Below, one piece after another: positions 28,619-37,178 of a DNA stretch of 64,000 nt. The notes below the pieces were generated by a model, which ran no database searches, was not told where the DNA came from, and worked only from the letters and a program-made list of their open reading frames with translations. Position 1 is the first letter of the stretch, and each line of letters starts with the position of its first letter. Source of the stretch: an uncultured bacterium (GTDB taxonomy: Bacteria; Spirochaetota; Spirochaetia; Sphaerochaetales; Sphaerochaetaceae). The stretch lies in assembly GCA_905215015.1 (NCBI GenBank), contig CAJMOS010000001.1:1-64000 (forward strand), read 5' to 3'. The translations under genes and the position numbers were made by a program.

Positions 28619-29663
28619 CGAGGAAATCTGCGGTGTCGCAAGCCTCTGCCTGCTTTTCAGCATGGCAGAGTACCTGATTCCCAAACCACTTCCCTTTTTC
28701 AAGCTGGGGCTGGCCAACCTGCCGCTCCTTCTGATTCTTTCCAGTTGGGACTGGGGAGGATACCTGCTTGTGGTGCTGCTCAAACTGCTTGGCTCCCTGC
28801 TGGTCGGAGGCACCTTGTTCAGTCCGATCGCGCTGATTACCGCCAGTGGCGGCATCGCCAGCGCCTTGGTCATGAAGGGACTGGAAGGCCTTTGCAGGAA
28901 GCGCATTTCCTTTGTCGGCATTTCGGTCATGGGAGCGCTCGCCTCCAACTTGGTGCAGCTTGCCTCCGCCTCGCTGTTGGTCTACGGGACCTCCATTTGG
29001 GCGGTAGCCCCCCTCCTCTGCTCAATCGGGCTGGCCAGCGGCATCATCCTTGGATTGCTTGCCATGGCATGCGAGAAACAAGGACTTGTTCCTGCAGAGG
29101 TGGTGCCTCCATCCCTTGCCAGGAGGGAAGCCCACCCCATCGCCTTCAGCCTGTTGGCATTGGCTACCTTCTGCCTCTGCTTCGAACCGCGGCCGTTCCG
29201 GCTCTTCCTGATCTGGATGCTCCTGCTTGCCGCGCAGAAAGGCGCGGGCAAGCGGATCCATCTGGTCTATCCCTTGGCACTGCTCTTCTCGCTGCTTTTC
29301 CTTTCGCTGTTCGATCCGGTCGGAAAGATCCTGTGGAACTGGGGTCCCTTCACCTTGGCCTCGATGTCACTGGTCACCGCACTCCGGAAAGGTCTGCGTT
29401 TGATCTGCATGGTCACCGCAAGCCAGAGCATGGTGGGGCTGATGCCCCATATCCCGGGAAGGTTCTTCCGGCTCCTCTCGGAAACCCTCGCCACCCTCGG
29501 CACCTACCAGTTGCCGCAAAAAGGACAGAAGCCGATGGACGTGGTCCAGGACCTGTTCTCTGGCACACGTCGGGAAGCGAGCGCACCCCGGAAGACACAT
29601 CCGCTTTTGATCAGCGTCATGTGCATCCTCGCGATTGCACTTTGCATAGGCGATTTGCTATAA
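28602..29663 (+). CDS. Gx transporter family membrane protein with transporter-like C-terminal half
   Basis: A 353-residue multi-spanning protein. The N-terminal ~165 residues match the Gx transporter (heptaprenyl-diphosphate-synthase component I-like) family: LCLLFSMAEYLIPKPLPFFKLGLANLPLLL and LLKLLGSLLVGGTLFSPIALITASGGIAS. The second half has further hydrophobic segments and a motif region (LRKGLRLICMVTASQSMVGLMPH) that reminds me of ECF-type T components, though this is tentative. It starts within the NusG-II gene with AGGGGAGG in front, so the pair is co-translated. Substrate unknown. Confidence 0.8.
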   Translation: MMSRRDEEICGVASLCLLFSMAEYLIPKPLPFFKLGLANLPLLLILSSWDWGGYLLVVLLKLLGSLLVGGTLFSPIALITASGGIASALVMKGLEGLCRKRISFVGISVMGALASNLVQLASASLLVYGTSIWAVAPLLCSIGLASGIILGLLAMACEKQGLVPAEVVPPSLARREAHPIAFSLLALATFCLCFEPRPFRLFLIWMLLLAAQKGAGKRIHLVYPLALLFSLLFLSLFDPVGKILWNWGPFTLASMSLVTALRKGLRLICMVTASQSMVGLMPHIPGRFFRLLSETLATLGTYQLPQKGQKPMDVVQDLFSGTRREASAPRKTHPLLISVMCILAIALCIGDLL

Positions 29664-29671
29664 AGACAGCC

Positions 29672-30478
29672 ATGGACATCAAGCTCATTTGCACCGATAT
29701 CGACGGCACCCTGATTGGGGACGGACGCAGGGGCATCCCCCAGATCAACAAGACGATGCTGCAAGAAGCGACCGCCATGGGCATTCCCGTAGCCATGGTC
29801 AGCGGACGCGGACCGGGAGGCATCCGTCCGCTCATGACAGATTGCGGCATACGCGGGGCGATGGGATGCTTCAGCGGTGCCTTGGTACTGGATGAGAATG
29901 GAAACGAACTGTCCGGTTGCCCGATGGAGAAACCTCTGGCGCTGAATGTGCTCGCCGAAATCCGGAAGGTCTCGGATGTCACTGTCTTCCAGTTCGGCAA
30001 GGAGGCCTGGTACAAGGAACAACAGGGCAGATGGGAGGATTTCGAGGAAGAAGTCTCCTGCATCGGGGTCCGCTATCCCTCCATAGAGGAAGCAATCAAG
30101 GATCCGGCCACCTCCGCCTACAAGCTGCTTGCCATGAGCGATGACGAAAAAGTCATGGACGTCCTGACGGCCCGCCTGCAATCCCTGTTCGGCGACCAGC
30201 TGTCCATCATGCTCTCCTCCCCCTGCAACCTCGAGATCCAGAAGAAGGGAATCGGCAAAGGAACCGCAGTCCGGGTGCTCTGCGCGCACTACCGGACCAC
30301 GCCATCCTCGGCCGTCGTCTTTGGAGACTACTTCAACGACATAGACATGTTCCATGCCGCAGGCACCAGCGTGGCCATGGGCAACGCCCCTGAGAAGGTA
30401 AAGGCAGAGGCCTCCATGATCGCCCCGAACGCTTGCGAGGGCGGACTTGGACTCCAGCTCAAAACATGGCTTGGATAA
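29672..30478 (+). CDS. Cof-type HAD-IIB family phosphatase
   Basis: A 268-residue HAD hydrolase. I use the ATG at 29672 (MDIKLICTDIDGTLIGDG) nine bases after the preceding stop; the frame is open far upstream but that part is a shadow of the Gx gene. HAD motif I is DIDGTL, motif II is in MVSGRGPGG, the C2 cap lies in the middle, motif III Lys is in KGIGKGTAV, and motif IV is FGDYFNDIDMF. Such enzymes dephosphorylate sugar phosphates or cofactors. It likely shares a message with the two preceding genes. Confidence 0.9.
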   Translation: MDIKLICTDIDGTLIGDGRRGIPQINKTMLQEATAMGIPVAMVSGRGPGGIRPLMTDCGIRGAMGCFSGALVLDENGNELSGCPMEKPLALNVLAEIRKVSDVTVFQFGKEAWYKEQQGRWEDFEEEVSCIGVRYPSIEEAIKDPATSAYKLLAMSDDEKVMDVLTARLQSLFGDQLSIMLSSPCNLEIQKKGIGKGTAVRVLCAHYRTTPSSAVVFGDYFNDIDMFHAAGTSVAMGNAPEKVKAEASMIAPNACEGGLGLQLKTWLG

Positions 30479-30703
30479 CCCGGTTTGGCAAATCAAGGTA
30501 ATCGGCCCATATGAGATGCAATAGGCAATGACAGGAGATTCTTACCGTCGTTACAAACAATTACGATGAATTTGTCCGTATCCCTTGGATGCAAGTTGCA
30601 GATTAGGCAAAAGAATAAAGTATTTGCTGGCGAGCATACTTCTGCCCATTGCCGCATGTTGCCAAGCATGGCGCCTTAACCCGCCACCAAGTCGACGACG
30701 TTG
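30479..30703. other. Intergenic stretch, nothing recognised
   Basis: 225 bases after the HAD phosphatase with no gene, clear terminator or repeat. Confidence 0.4.
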
Positions 30704-30990
30704 ATGGAAGACGATGACATCATCTGGACTGGCTCTGCGTGGGAGTATCGGGAGAAGTCGAAGGCCCCTGAGCAGAAGGCAGAGGAAATCCGTTCGAAGC
30801 GTGATAGCACGTGATAGACGACCTCTTGTGGCGCATGGAGCGATACCAGGCATAGCTGGCGCCTGGAGTGACTACGAGCGACTCGGAGAGACAGTATCGT
30901 GCCGTGCTGGCGCACATCGAGGCTTTGAGACATGTGCGGAAACATGCCGGCTTTCCGGATGATGTGGAGTGGCCTGCGCTAGGTGCTTGA
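30704..30990 (+). pseudogene. Relic of a phage tail-fibre assembly/tail chaperone protein
   Basis: Starting MEDDDIIWTGSAWEYREKSK, this runs to KAEEIRSKRDST. After a frameshift near 30810 it continues VIDDLLWRMERYQ, an amber stop, then SERQYRAVLAHIEALRHV and GFPDDVEWP. The order (RSKRD..., then YR-x-x-L-x-x-I..., then GFPDDVEWP) is that of phage tail chaperone C-termini. One frameshift and one internal stop make it non-functional. No other phage structural genes are nearby, so it is a leftover of a lost prophage. The family assignment rests on this motif order only. Confidence 0.55.
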
Positions 30991-31029
30991 AGAAGGATAT
31001 AGAATTGGGGGAACCCCCGGCATTTGCAC

Positions 31030-31722
31030 TCAAGGAAGAAAAGTTATATAGAAGTTCGGGTTGTTCGCCTTGAAATCCCTCAGTGTGCCATTCTTCACTT
31101 CGAACAACAAACGGTTCGCAATGATGTCTGCGCATCTTACCAACGGGGAACTCGTTGAGTCCCTGTATTTTACCTCAAGGGATGTGAGCCCTGGAAGCAT
31201 TGGAGGAATCCAAGTGAACGAGTTGGTGTACATTCCGGTGAAGAATTCCTTGAACATGAACTGTTCAAGGTCATATCTTCCATTTGTCGCCGTGGCGTGT
31301 TCATCAACATAGAAAAAGATCCCAGATGCATCATTCTGGTCTATTTCCTTGTATCCCAGCATCTCTTTGAGCGCATGCTTTACGGCAAGCTTGTAAGCGA
31401 AATCCATGTATCTCTGCTTGTCTTTCTTGTTGGTGGAAAAAGAGCGGAGCCTTTTCAGATTGACGACAGCCCCAAATCTGGCATATGGGTTGCCGATGTT
31501 GAACAAGGACCGTTTTTCCGCATTTCCTATAAAGCTGGCTTTCAGTTCCGGCATGTTCTTATACTTCTCTTTCTTCCGGATGGTCTTCTCGGCGGCCCGA
31601 TATCGTCGCAGCGCATTGTCCATTTCGCACTTGTCCTTGAAAATGAGGCCGCCGAAAACAAAGAAATCGTGATGAATCGGGTCAAAAACTCCAGACTCGT
31701 CCGAGAATATGTATAAAGCCAT
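31030..31722 (-). CDS. DUF3800 domain protein
   Basis: A 230-residue protein starting at the ATG at 31722 (ALYIFSDESGVFDP), which has AGAAGGA upstream. The N-terminal FSDESG with a downstream FVFGGLIF segment, and the central IFFYVDEHATATNG followed by a terminal KYRDSTSSPLVRCADIIANRLLFE, are the acidic clusters (D-E, D-E, D-x-x-A-D) of the DUF3800 family, thought to have an RNase-H-like nuclease fold. Such genes occur frequently in mobile and defence regions. The gene lies between a phage relic and a terminator plus a small ORF. Confidence 0.8.
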   Translation of the reverse strand: MALYIFSDESGVFDPIHHDFFVFGGLIFKDKCEMDNALRRYRAAEKTIRKKEKYKNMPELKASFIGNAEKRSLFNIGNPYARFGAVVNLKRLRSFSTNKKDKQRYMDFAYKLAVKHALKEMLGYKEIDQNDASGIFFYVDEHATATNGRYDLEQFMFKEFFTGMYTNSFTWIPPMLPGLTSLEVKYRDSTSSPLVRCADIIANRLLFEVKNGTLRDFKANNPNFYITFLP

Positions 31723-31738
31723 CGGTTCCTTCTTACAT

Positions 31739-31771
31739 AAAAAAACCACCTGTGACATGTAGCACAGATGG
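31739..31771 (-). terminator. Intrinsic terminator of the 33-aa small gene, immediately before DUF3800
   Basis: Stem CCATCTGTG / CACAGGTGG (one G-U) followed on the minus strand by seven Ts. The DUF3800 start codon is only 17 bases further on, so termination here would control read-through into it. Confidence 0.75.
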
Positions 31772-31791
31772 CTCACAACGGGCCGACAATC

Positions 31792-31893
31792 TTAAAGATT
31801 GCTTAAACCCTGGGTTCGGTTCCCGTTGTTAGGCAGTGTATTTCTACCTGCAACTTCACAGTACTGGCAAACAAGCCAGTCGTCAAGTGGCAT
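31792..31893 (-). CDS. 33-residue small protein with CxxC
   Basis: A short ORF beginning MPLDDWLVCQYCEVAGRN and ending TQGLSNL. GGAGG lies 7 bases before the ATG, and a strong intrinsic terminator begins about 20 bases after the stop, so the unit looks like a complete tiny gene. The CQYC pair could bind zinc. Codon frame upstream of the ATG is also open (about 30 codons) but without a start. It lies directly upstream of DUF3800 in the same orientation. I do not recognise it; it may instead be the intact tail of a decayed longer gene. Confidence 0.45.
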   Translation of the reverse strand: MPLDDWLVCQYCEVAGRNTLPNNGNRTQGLSNL

Positions 31894-32056
31894 TGAGGTT
31901 CCTCCATACCGGTGGTAGAGGGACATCCTGTCCGTGCATTTCTGCTCCTTGTCCACCGCATATATCCGTGTCGTATTGATCGCAAGCTTTTTTCTTTTCG
32001 ATAAAGTTTTTCTCCCAGTTTGGTCAAAATCGCCGAAAAGAGCGGTTTATTAGGGT

Positions 32057-32921
32057 ATGGACATTACACGAAAGAAAAGCCCGCCGGGAGGGCGTCTGTC
32101 TCCGGAACAGGTGTATGACAGGAAGTTCAAGTCCTTCGTGATGCACAAGGAGGTCTTCGCCTTCGCCGCAACCTACCTGATCCGCCAGTTCAGGGACGTC
32201 CCCTACCAAAGGCCGGTCTCCCTGGTCCAGCGGGAAGAGGCCCTCCTCGACACCTTGGCCGTCTTCGGGACAGACGGGCGGCCCTGCGTCCGGATGAACA
32301 TCGAGGGGCAGAACCTGTCCCCCGGCTACAGGAACATCAGCGCCCGGATGCTACGCTACCCCCTGCCGGCTGGTCGCCGACCAGAAAGGGGTTCCGGTGC
32401 CCACCGTCTCGCTGTGGCTGTGCTTCGGCTTCCCGAGGAAGTACCGTGGACGGGAGAAGGCCTACGTGCTGGGAAAGGTGGGGGACGACCTGTTCTGGTG
32501 CGACCAGCTGGACGGAATGCTGGAGATCGTGGCCGTTTGCGTGCCCGCCCTGGAGGACGTACAATTGGGAGTGGGACTGGGAGGCTTTTTCGCCGTGCTG
32601 CTCTCCAGCAGGCTGACGACGCGCGAGAAAGAGGAGATGCTACGGGCATGGGGATTCGCCATGACCGGACAGATGCGGAAGGAGGACAAGGACATGCGCA
32701 CATGGGAAGGCTTCGGAGCCGCACTCACCCGGGAGGGAGTGCTGATTGGCAAGCAGGAGGCTTCCGTCCTCCATGTGCGGAACCTTGCGGCGAAGCAGGG
32801 GATCACCTATGACGAGGCGATGGAGATCCTGGGTGTCCCCAGGAAAAGCAGGGCGGACATCCACAGGAGGCTTGACCAGAACCGGCAAATGCCATCCGGT
32901 GTAGACAGAACCTCCCTGTGA
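32057..32921 (+). pseudogene. Frameshifted Rpn/PD-(D/E)XK-transposase-like gene
   Basis: Two overlapping frames form one protein. The first begins MDITRKKSPPGG and holds VYDRKFKSFVMHKEVFAFAATYLI and EEALLDTLAVFG. The second continues from about 32360 as LVADQKGVPVPTVSLWLCFGF to the end, with TFEGFGAALTRE-like and KKQASVLHVRNL-like helices (as WEGFGAALTREGVLIGKQEA) and a C-terminal YDEAMEILGVPRKS. A single-base indel near 32350 joins them. The C-terminal layout resembles PD-(D/E)XK family transposase-like (Rpn) proteins. I am not sure of the family. The frame break means the product is truncated unless the base error is technical. Confidence 0.5.
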
Positions 32922-32942
32922 GAGGAGGGACAATGCAAAGGA

Positions 32943-32975
32943 ACGGCCCGGAGACTGGTTGCGTCCCCGGGCCGT
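32943..32975 (-). terminator. Hairpin after the purine operon
   Basis: A perfect 9-bp stem (ACGGCCCGG / CCGGGCCGT) about 20 bases beyond the ygeW stop. No good U-run follows. Confidence 0.5.
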
Positions 32976-32996
32976 AGTATGATTGCGTCCACCTTA

Positions 32997-34205
32997 TCAG
33001 AGAACCACTCTCTGCTGGTTTCTCTTCACAAGAGCCTCCAATGTCTTGGCCGGATCCTTGAAGCGCTGCAGCATGATCATGGCCGCGATGACATACGGCT
33101 TGTAGGAAGCCTGCTTGTACAGCGGAGTCAGATAGCGGTTGAAGACCGACGCGTCGACCTCGCCTTCCTTGCAGGAGACGCCGGTGATGTCGGCAGGCAG
33201 GCAGTGCAGATACAGGGCCTTGCCGTCTTTCGTGGTCTTCATCAGCTCCTCGCTGCACGTCCAGTTCTTGAACTTGGCGTTGTTGGCGAGGCACCTCTGC
33301 TCGAGGTCCGCCAAGGCCTTCTGGTCGCCCGTCTCGACAATCTTGGTCCTCTCCTGCATGACCGCGAACGAAGCCCAGGATTTCGGATAGACGATATCGG
33401 CATCCTTGAACGCCTCTTCCATCGTGTTGACCTTGGTGAAGGACCCGCCGTACTTCTTGGCGTTGTCCAACGCGACCTGTTCGCACTCCGGCATCACGTC
33501 ATACCCCTCGGGATGGGCAAGGACGACGTCCATGCCGAAGCGGGTGAAGAGCCCGATGACACCCTGTGGAACGGAAAGCGGCTTGCCATAGGAAGGGCTG
33601 TAGGCCCACGTCATGGCAACCTTCTTGCCCTTCAGGTTCTTCTCGCCCCCGAAGTAATTGATGACGCTCATCATATCAGCCATGCACTGGGTCGGGTGGT
33701 CGACGTCGCATTGCAGGTTGACGATGGTCGGCCTCTGCTCGAGAACATCATCGCGATAGCCTTCCTCGACCGCATCGGCGACAGTCTTCTGATAAGCGTG
33801 GCCTTTGCCGATGTACATGTCGTCGCGGATACCGATGACATCAGCCATGAAGGAAACCATGTTGGCCGTCTCGCGAACCGTCTCGCCATGGGCAATCTGG
33901 CTCTTCTTCTCGTCCAGGTCCTGAACCGCAAGTCCGAGCAGGTTGCATGCGCTTGCAAAGCTGAAACGGGTGCGGGTCGAGTTGTCGCGGAAGACACTGA
34001 TGCCAAGTCCGCTGTCAAAGACCTTCGAGGAGATGTTGTGCTCGCGCATAGCCCTCAGAATGTCCGCCACCTTGAAGACCGCATGGATCTCGTCGTCCGT
34101 CTTGTCCCAGGTCCAAAAGAAATCCTTCAGATACATGTTCTTGGTGTCCAGCGCCTTCAGGTCGCTGATCATCTGTCCGATTCCGCTCTGTTCTTTCATA
34201 TACAA
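32997..34205 (-). CDS. ygeW: YgeW-type carbamoyltransferase homologue
   Basis: A 402-residue member of the aspartate/ornithine carbamoyltransferase superfamily. The carbamoyl-phosphate loop is FRDNSTRTRFSF, with HPTQ in DVDHPTQCMAD and the later HCLPADITG. Length and the N-terminal MISDLKALDTKNMYLKDFFWTW fit YgeW, not true OTC or ATC. In gut bacteria this gene is part of the anaerobic purine-breakdown set, where it is thought to handle carbamoyl transfer late in the route. It is separated from xdhD by 84 bases holding a tandem TGTTGC element, so it probably has its own regulated promoter. GGAGG lies 5 bases before the start. Confidence 0.92.
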   Translation of the reverse strand: MYMKEQSGIGQMISDLKALDTKNMYLKDFFWTWDKTDDEIHAVFKVADILRAMREHNISSKVFDSGLGISVFRDNSTRTRFSFASACNLLGLAVQDLDEKKSQIAHGETVRETANMVSFMADVIGIRDDMYIGKGHAYQKTVADAVEEGYRDDVLEQRPTIVNLQCDVDHPTQCMADMMSVINYFGGEKNLKGKKVAMTWAYSPSYGKPLSVPQGVIGLFTRFGMDVVLAHPEGYDVMPECEQVALDNAKKYGGSFTKVNTMEEAFKDADIVYPKSWASFAVMQERTKIVETGDQKALADLEQRCLANNAKFKNWTCSEELMKTTKDGKALYLHCLPADITGVSCKEGEVDASVFNRYLTPLYKQASYKPYVIAAMIMLQRFKDPAKTLEALVKRNQQRVVL

Positions 34206-34271
34206 TCCTCCCGTCTGAAGAGACTGACGCGCTCATCGTATCATGAGTGCGCCAGCCTGTACAGTAAAAAG

Positions 34272-34287
34272 TGTTGCGGTTTGTTGC
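34272..34287. promoter_or_regulatory. TGTTGC-N4-TGTTGC element upstream of ygeW
   Basis: Two TGTTGC hexamers 10 bp apart, reading GCAACA-N4-GCAACA towards ygeW. The same spaced pair occurs at 47445-47460 upstream of ygfK. A weak promoter (TGTACA, 17 bp, TACGAT) lies between this site and ygeW. Confidence 0.5.
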
Positions 34288-34289
34288 AA

Positions 34290-37178
34290 TCACTCCTTGA
34301 TCCTTCCCATCGCCCGAAGAATCTTCTCCGGAGTGAAGGGCCAGGAACGAATCCAGGCGCCGCATGCATCGTGGATGGCAATCGCGATCGCCGGAGCGGC
34401 GCCATTGCAGCTGATCTCGCTGATCGACTTCGCCCCCAGAGGGCTTGTCTCGTCCTTGACATCCAGCAGCACGACCTTGAAATCGTCCGGAGCCTCCCAG
34501 ACCATCGGGACCCCGTAGTCCGTCATGTCGGCATTCACGCACACGCCATCCTTGTCGAGAAGCATGCCCTCATACAGCGAATGGCCGATGGACTTCTGGC
34601 AAGCACCGAACACCTGGCCGATCGCATACTCCGGGTTGATCGGAGTACCGCAATCCTGCACGGCGTAGAACTTCTGCACCTTGACCTCGCCGGTCTTGAC
34701 GTTGACCGCGACCTGGGCGAAATGGGCCCCATACGGAACAGCGGAACCGTTCGTGGAGAAGCCGCCATGGCCAATCAGCTGCCCATGCCCGGTGCCACTG
34801 AGGGTGTCGTGGCTCAGCTTCGCATAGGAAAGGCTCTTGCCGGTCTTGGTACTGAACACCTCGCCCGGAGCGCGCAGGATCAGGTCGCCCTCGTCTTCCT
34901 GCATCTGGTACGCAGCCTCCTTGAGCATCGCCGCCTTCAGGTCTCCGGCGGCAAGCAGGCTGGCATTGCCGCTGAAGAAGGTACCGCTGGATGCATAGGC
35001 GCCGGTATCGAACACGCAGGAGTCGGTGTCGCCGCTGGTGACGGTGACCCGGTCGAGGGGCACGCAGAAGGTCTCGCTCATGATCTTGGCGGAGATGGTA
35101 TCCAATCCGGTGCCAAGGTCGGCGCCGCCGCTGAAGATCTCGAACGTCCCGTCCGGCAGGAGCTTGCACCAGGCGTTGGCCTGGTCCAGGCCAGGAAGTC
35201 CGCTACCCTGCTGGATCATGGCGAAACCCTTGCCGATCTTCCAATCAGGATCGCCGGACACCTCCTTCTTTCCCCACGCGATCATCTTGCCACCGGTCTC
35301 CAGCGCCTCGCGCAAGCCACAGGAACCGACCGGAACGACATTTCCGGCACGTCCTTCGCCCAATCCTGCGAGGATGTCAAGCCGGTAGCCGGTATAGACA
35401 TGGTTCTTCCGGGCCATCTCCATGTAGTCGATGCCCAGTTTGTCGGCCAGCTCGGCCATGCATGTCATCAGCCCATAGCTTCCCTTCGGGGTACCGTAGC
35501 CCTGGTAGGCTCCGGTCGGCGGGATATTCGTGTAATAGGTGGTCACATCGAACTTCATGTTGGGCACGGCCATGAGCGGAAGCGTCTTGGAACAGGCGTT
35601 CATCGGAACCGTCAGCGCATGGTTGCCATATGGGCCGGTGTTGGCCCTGTTGTCCATCCAGATAGCGGTGATCGTGCCATCCTTCTTGGCTCCCATCTTC
35701 ACCGTCACCCGCATCGGATGGCGTGTCGAGCAGTTGGTGAACTCGTCGTGACGCGAATGCTGGTAGAAGATCGGCTTGCCGGTGATCCAGCAGGCATATC
35801 CCACCAGATCCTCGACCAGGATATCCTGCTTGGAACCATACCCTCCGCCCACACGATCCTTGATGATATGGATCTTGTTCTCCGGAAGTCCGGTGACCCA
35901 GGCGACAATGCGGCGCACATGCCAAGGCACCTGCGTCGAGTCGTGGATTGTCAGTCTCCCATCCTTGATGAAGGCGTAGCAGGTATGCGGCTCCAGCGGG
36001 GTGCATTGCACCTGGGTGGTATGGTAGGTCCGCTCGATCACACAGTCGGTTTCAGCAAAGCCCTTCTCCACATCCCCGATCTGGCCATGAGCCTGGGCAG
36101 CGATATTGTGACGGATGTCGCCATGGAGCGGGAACTGGTAGATGACATCCCCGTCCTTCGGATCCGCGTTCTTGTTGTACTCGTCCAGGTCGCTTGGGGC
36201 ACCCGAGCGGTAGCGGACGATCCCGTTGTGCACCAGCGGAGCGCCCGGAGCCATCGCCTCCTCGACCGTGAAGACCGGTTTCAGGACCCGGTATTTCACC
36301 TTCACGAGCGACGCGGCTTTCTTGGCGATCTCCATGTTCTCTGCGACAACGGCGGCGACACGGTCGCCGACGAAGCGGACATGCCAGTTGAACAAACGAC
36401 GGTCGTGGGGACTGGGTTCCGGATTGCCTTGCCCGGCCTGCATGTAGTAGATGTCCGGACAGTTGGCCGCGGTGATGACTGCGGCGACACCGGGTACTTT
36501 CTCGGCCTCGGAGGAATCAATCGACTCGATCATGGCCGAGGCATACGGACTGCCGAGCAGATACAGGCTCCACGGCTTGTCCCCTCCGAGCTGGTCCTCG
36601 ACGAACGCCCGCTCGCCCGAAACCAGCACCGGACCATCGATCTTGCCCATCGGCTTTCCGATATAGGTGTCTTCCTTCTTGAACGAAGGAGCGGCCGCCG
36701 TCTTGTAGGAACCAGCATCGCGACGTTCCACCGCCAGCCTTACTGCCGTGTAGTAGAGCTCATAGCCGGCGTCTCGGATGAAAATGCCGCTCAAAGCGTC
36801 ACGGATCTGCTCCTTGGTGGGGTTGGGATGATGTTCGAGCAGCCATGTCAGCAGCAGGGCCGCCTCGGGGGCGTTATACGCGCTCTGGACGACCCCCGCG
36901 TCAATCATCGCCTGCTGGACGATGGAAAGATGGCGGCTGTCCCCCAGACTGTCCGGAGTCCGGATGGTCGCCCCGTCGGCCTGCACGGCCAGCATCAGAT
37001 TGCTGTAGACAGGCTTGTCATCCAAAAGGATCGTATCGCTTCCACAGAAGCCCTCGCCGTCATCGCTGCTCCGCAGGCAGAAATGGCCGAGCCCGACCAA
37101 AAGCTCCCGCAAGGTCTGGCCCGGTTTCACCTCGACCGTCATCTTCTTGCCGTTGATGGTTGCGGTAATGTTCTTCAT
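34290..37178 (-). CDS. xdhD: XdhD-type selenium/molybdenum hydroxylase large subunit
   Basis: A 962-residue molybdopterin-containing hydroxylase matching XdhD in length. Residues 1-~160 derive from a [2Fe-2S] ferredoxin domain, but the cluster cysteines are missing: the usual CGxCxPG and CRCxGY sites read QSAYNAPEA and IFIRDAGY. From my memory of enteric XdhD this loss is a family trait. The Mo-binding part (from ~170) shows GVGGGYGSKQD (as VGGGYGSKQDILVEDL), GAYQGYGTPKG, SGGADLGTGLD and the catalytic-Glu region GAKSISEISCNGAAP. The likely substrate is a purine such as hypoxanthine or xanthine. It overlaps ygfM by 4 bases and must borrow Fe-S and FAD partners. Confidence 0.92.
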   Translation of the reverse strand: MKNITATINGKKMTVEVKPGQTLRELLVGLGHFCLRSSDDGEGFCGSDTILLDDKPVYSNLMLAVQADGATIRTPDSLGDSRHLSIVQQAMIDAGVVQSAYNAPEAALLLTWLLEHHPNPTKEQIRDALSGIFIRDAGYELYYTAVRLAVERRDAGSYKTAAAPSFKKEDTYIGKPMGKIDGPVLVSGERAFVEDQLGGDKPWSLYLLGSPYASAMIESIDSSEAEKVPGVAAVITAANCPDIYYMQAGQGNPEPSPHDRRLFNWHVRFVGDRVAAVVAENMEIAKKAASLVKVKYRVLKPVFTVEEAMAPGAPLVHNGIVRYRSGAPSDLDEYNKNADPKDGDVIYQFPLHGDIRHNIAAQAHGQIGDVEKGFAETDCVIERTYHTTQVQCTPLEPHTCYAFIKDGRLTIHDSTQVPWHVRRIVAWVTGLPENKIHIIKDRVGGGYGSKQDILVEDLVGYACWITGKPIFYQHSRHDEFTNCSTRHPMRVTVKMGAKKDGTITAIWMDNRANTGPYGNHALTVPMNACSKTLPLMAVPNMKFDVTTYYTNIPPTGAYQGYGTPKGSYGLMTCMAELADKLGIDYMEMARKNHVYTGYRLDILAGLGEGRAGNVVPVGSCGLREALETGGKMIAWGKKEVSGDPDWKIGKGFAMIQQGSGLPGLDQANAWCKLLPDGTFEIFSGGADLGTGLDTISAKIMSETFCVPLDRVTVTSGDTDSCVFDTGAYASSGTFFSGNASLLAAGDLKAAMLKEAAYQMQEDEGDLILRAPGEVFSTKTGKSLSYAKLSHDTLSGTGHGQLIGHGGFSTNGSAVPYGAHFAQVAVNVKTGEVKVQKFYAVQDCGTPINPEYAIGQVFGACQKSIGHSLYEGMLLDKDGVCVNADMTDYGVPMVWEAPDDFKVVLLDVKDETSPLGAKSISEISCNGAAPAIAIAIHDACGAWIRSWPFTPEKILRAMGRIKE

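Noticed and set aside
31776..31828. Possible tRNA-like or tRNA fragment (CAACGGG ... GGTTCGGTTCC ... CCCGTTG)
   Set aside because: Only about 53 bases long, no anticodon arm with a 7-base loop and no D-arm; better read as nested inverted repeats.
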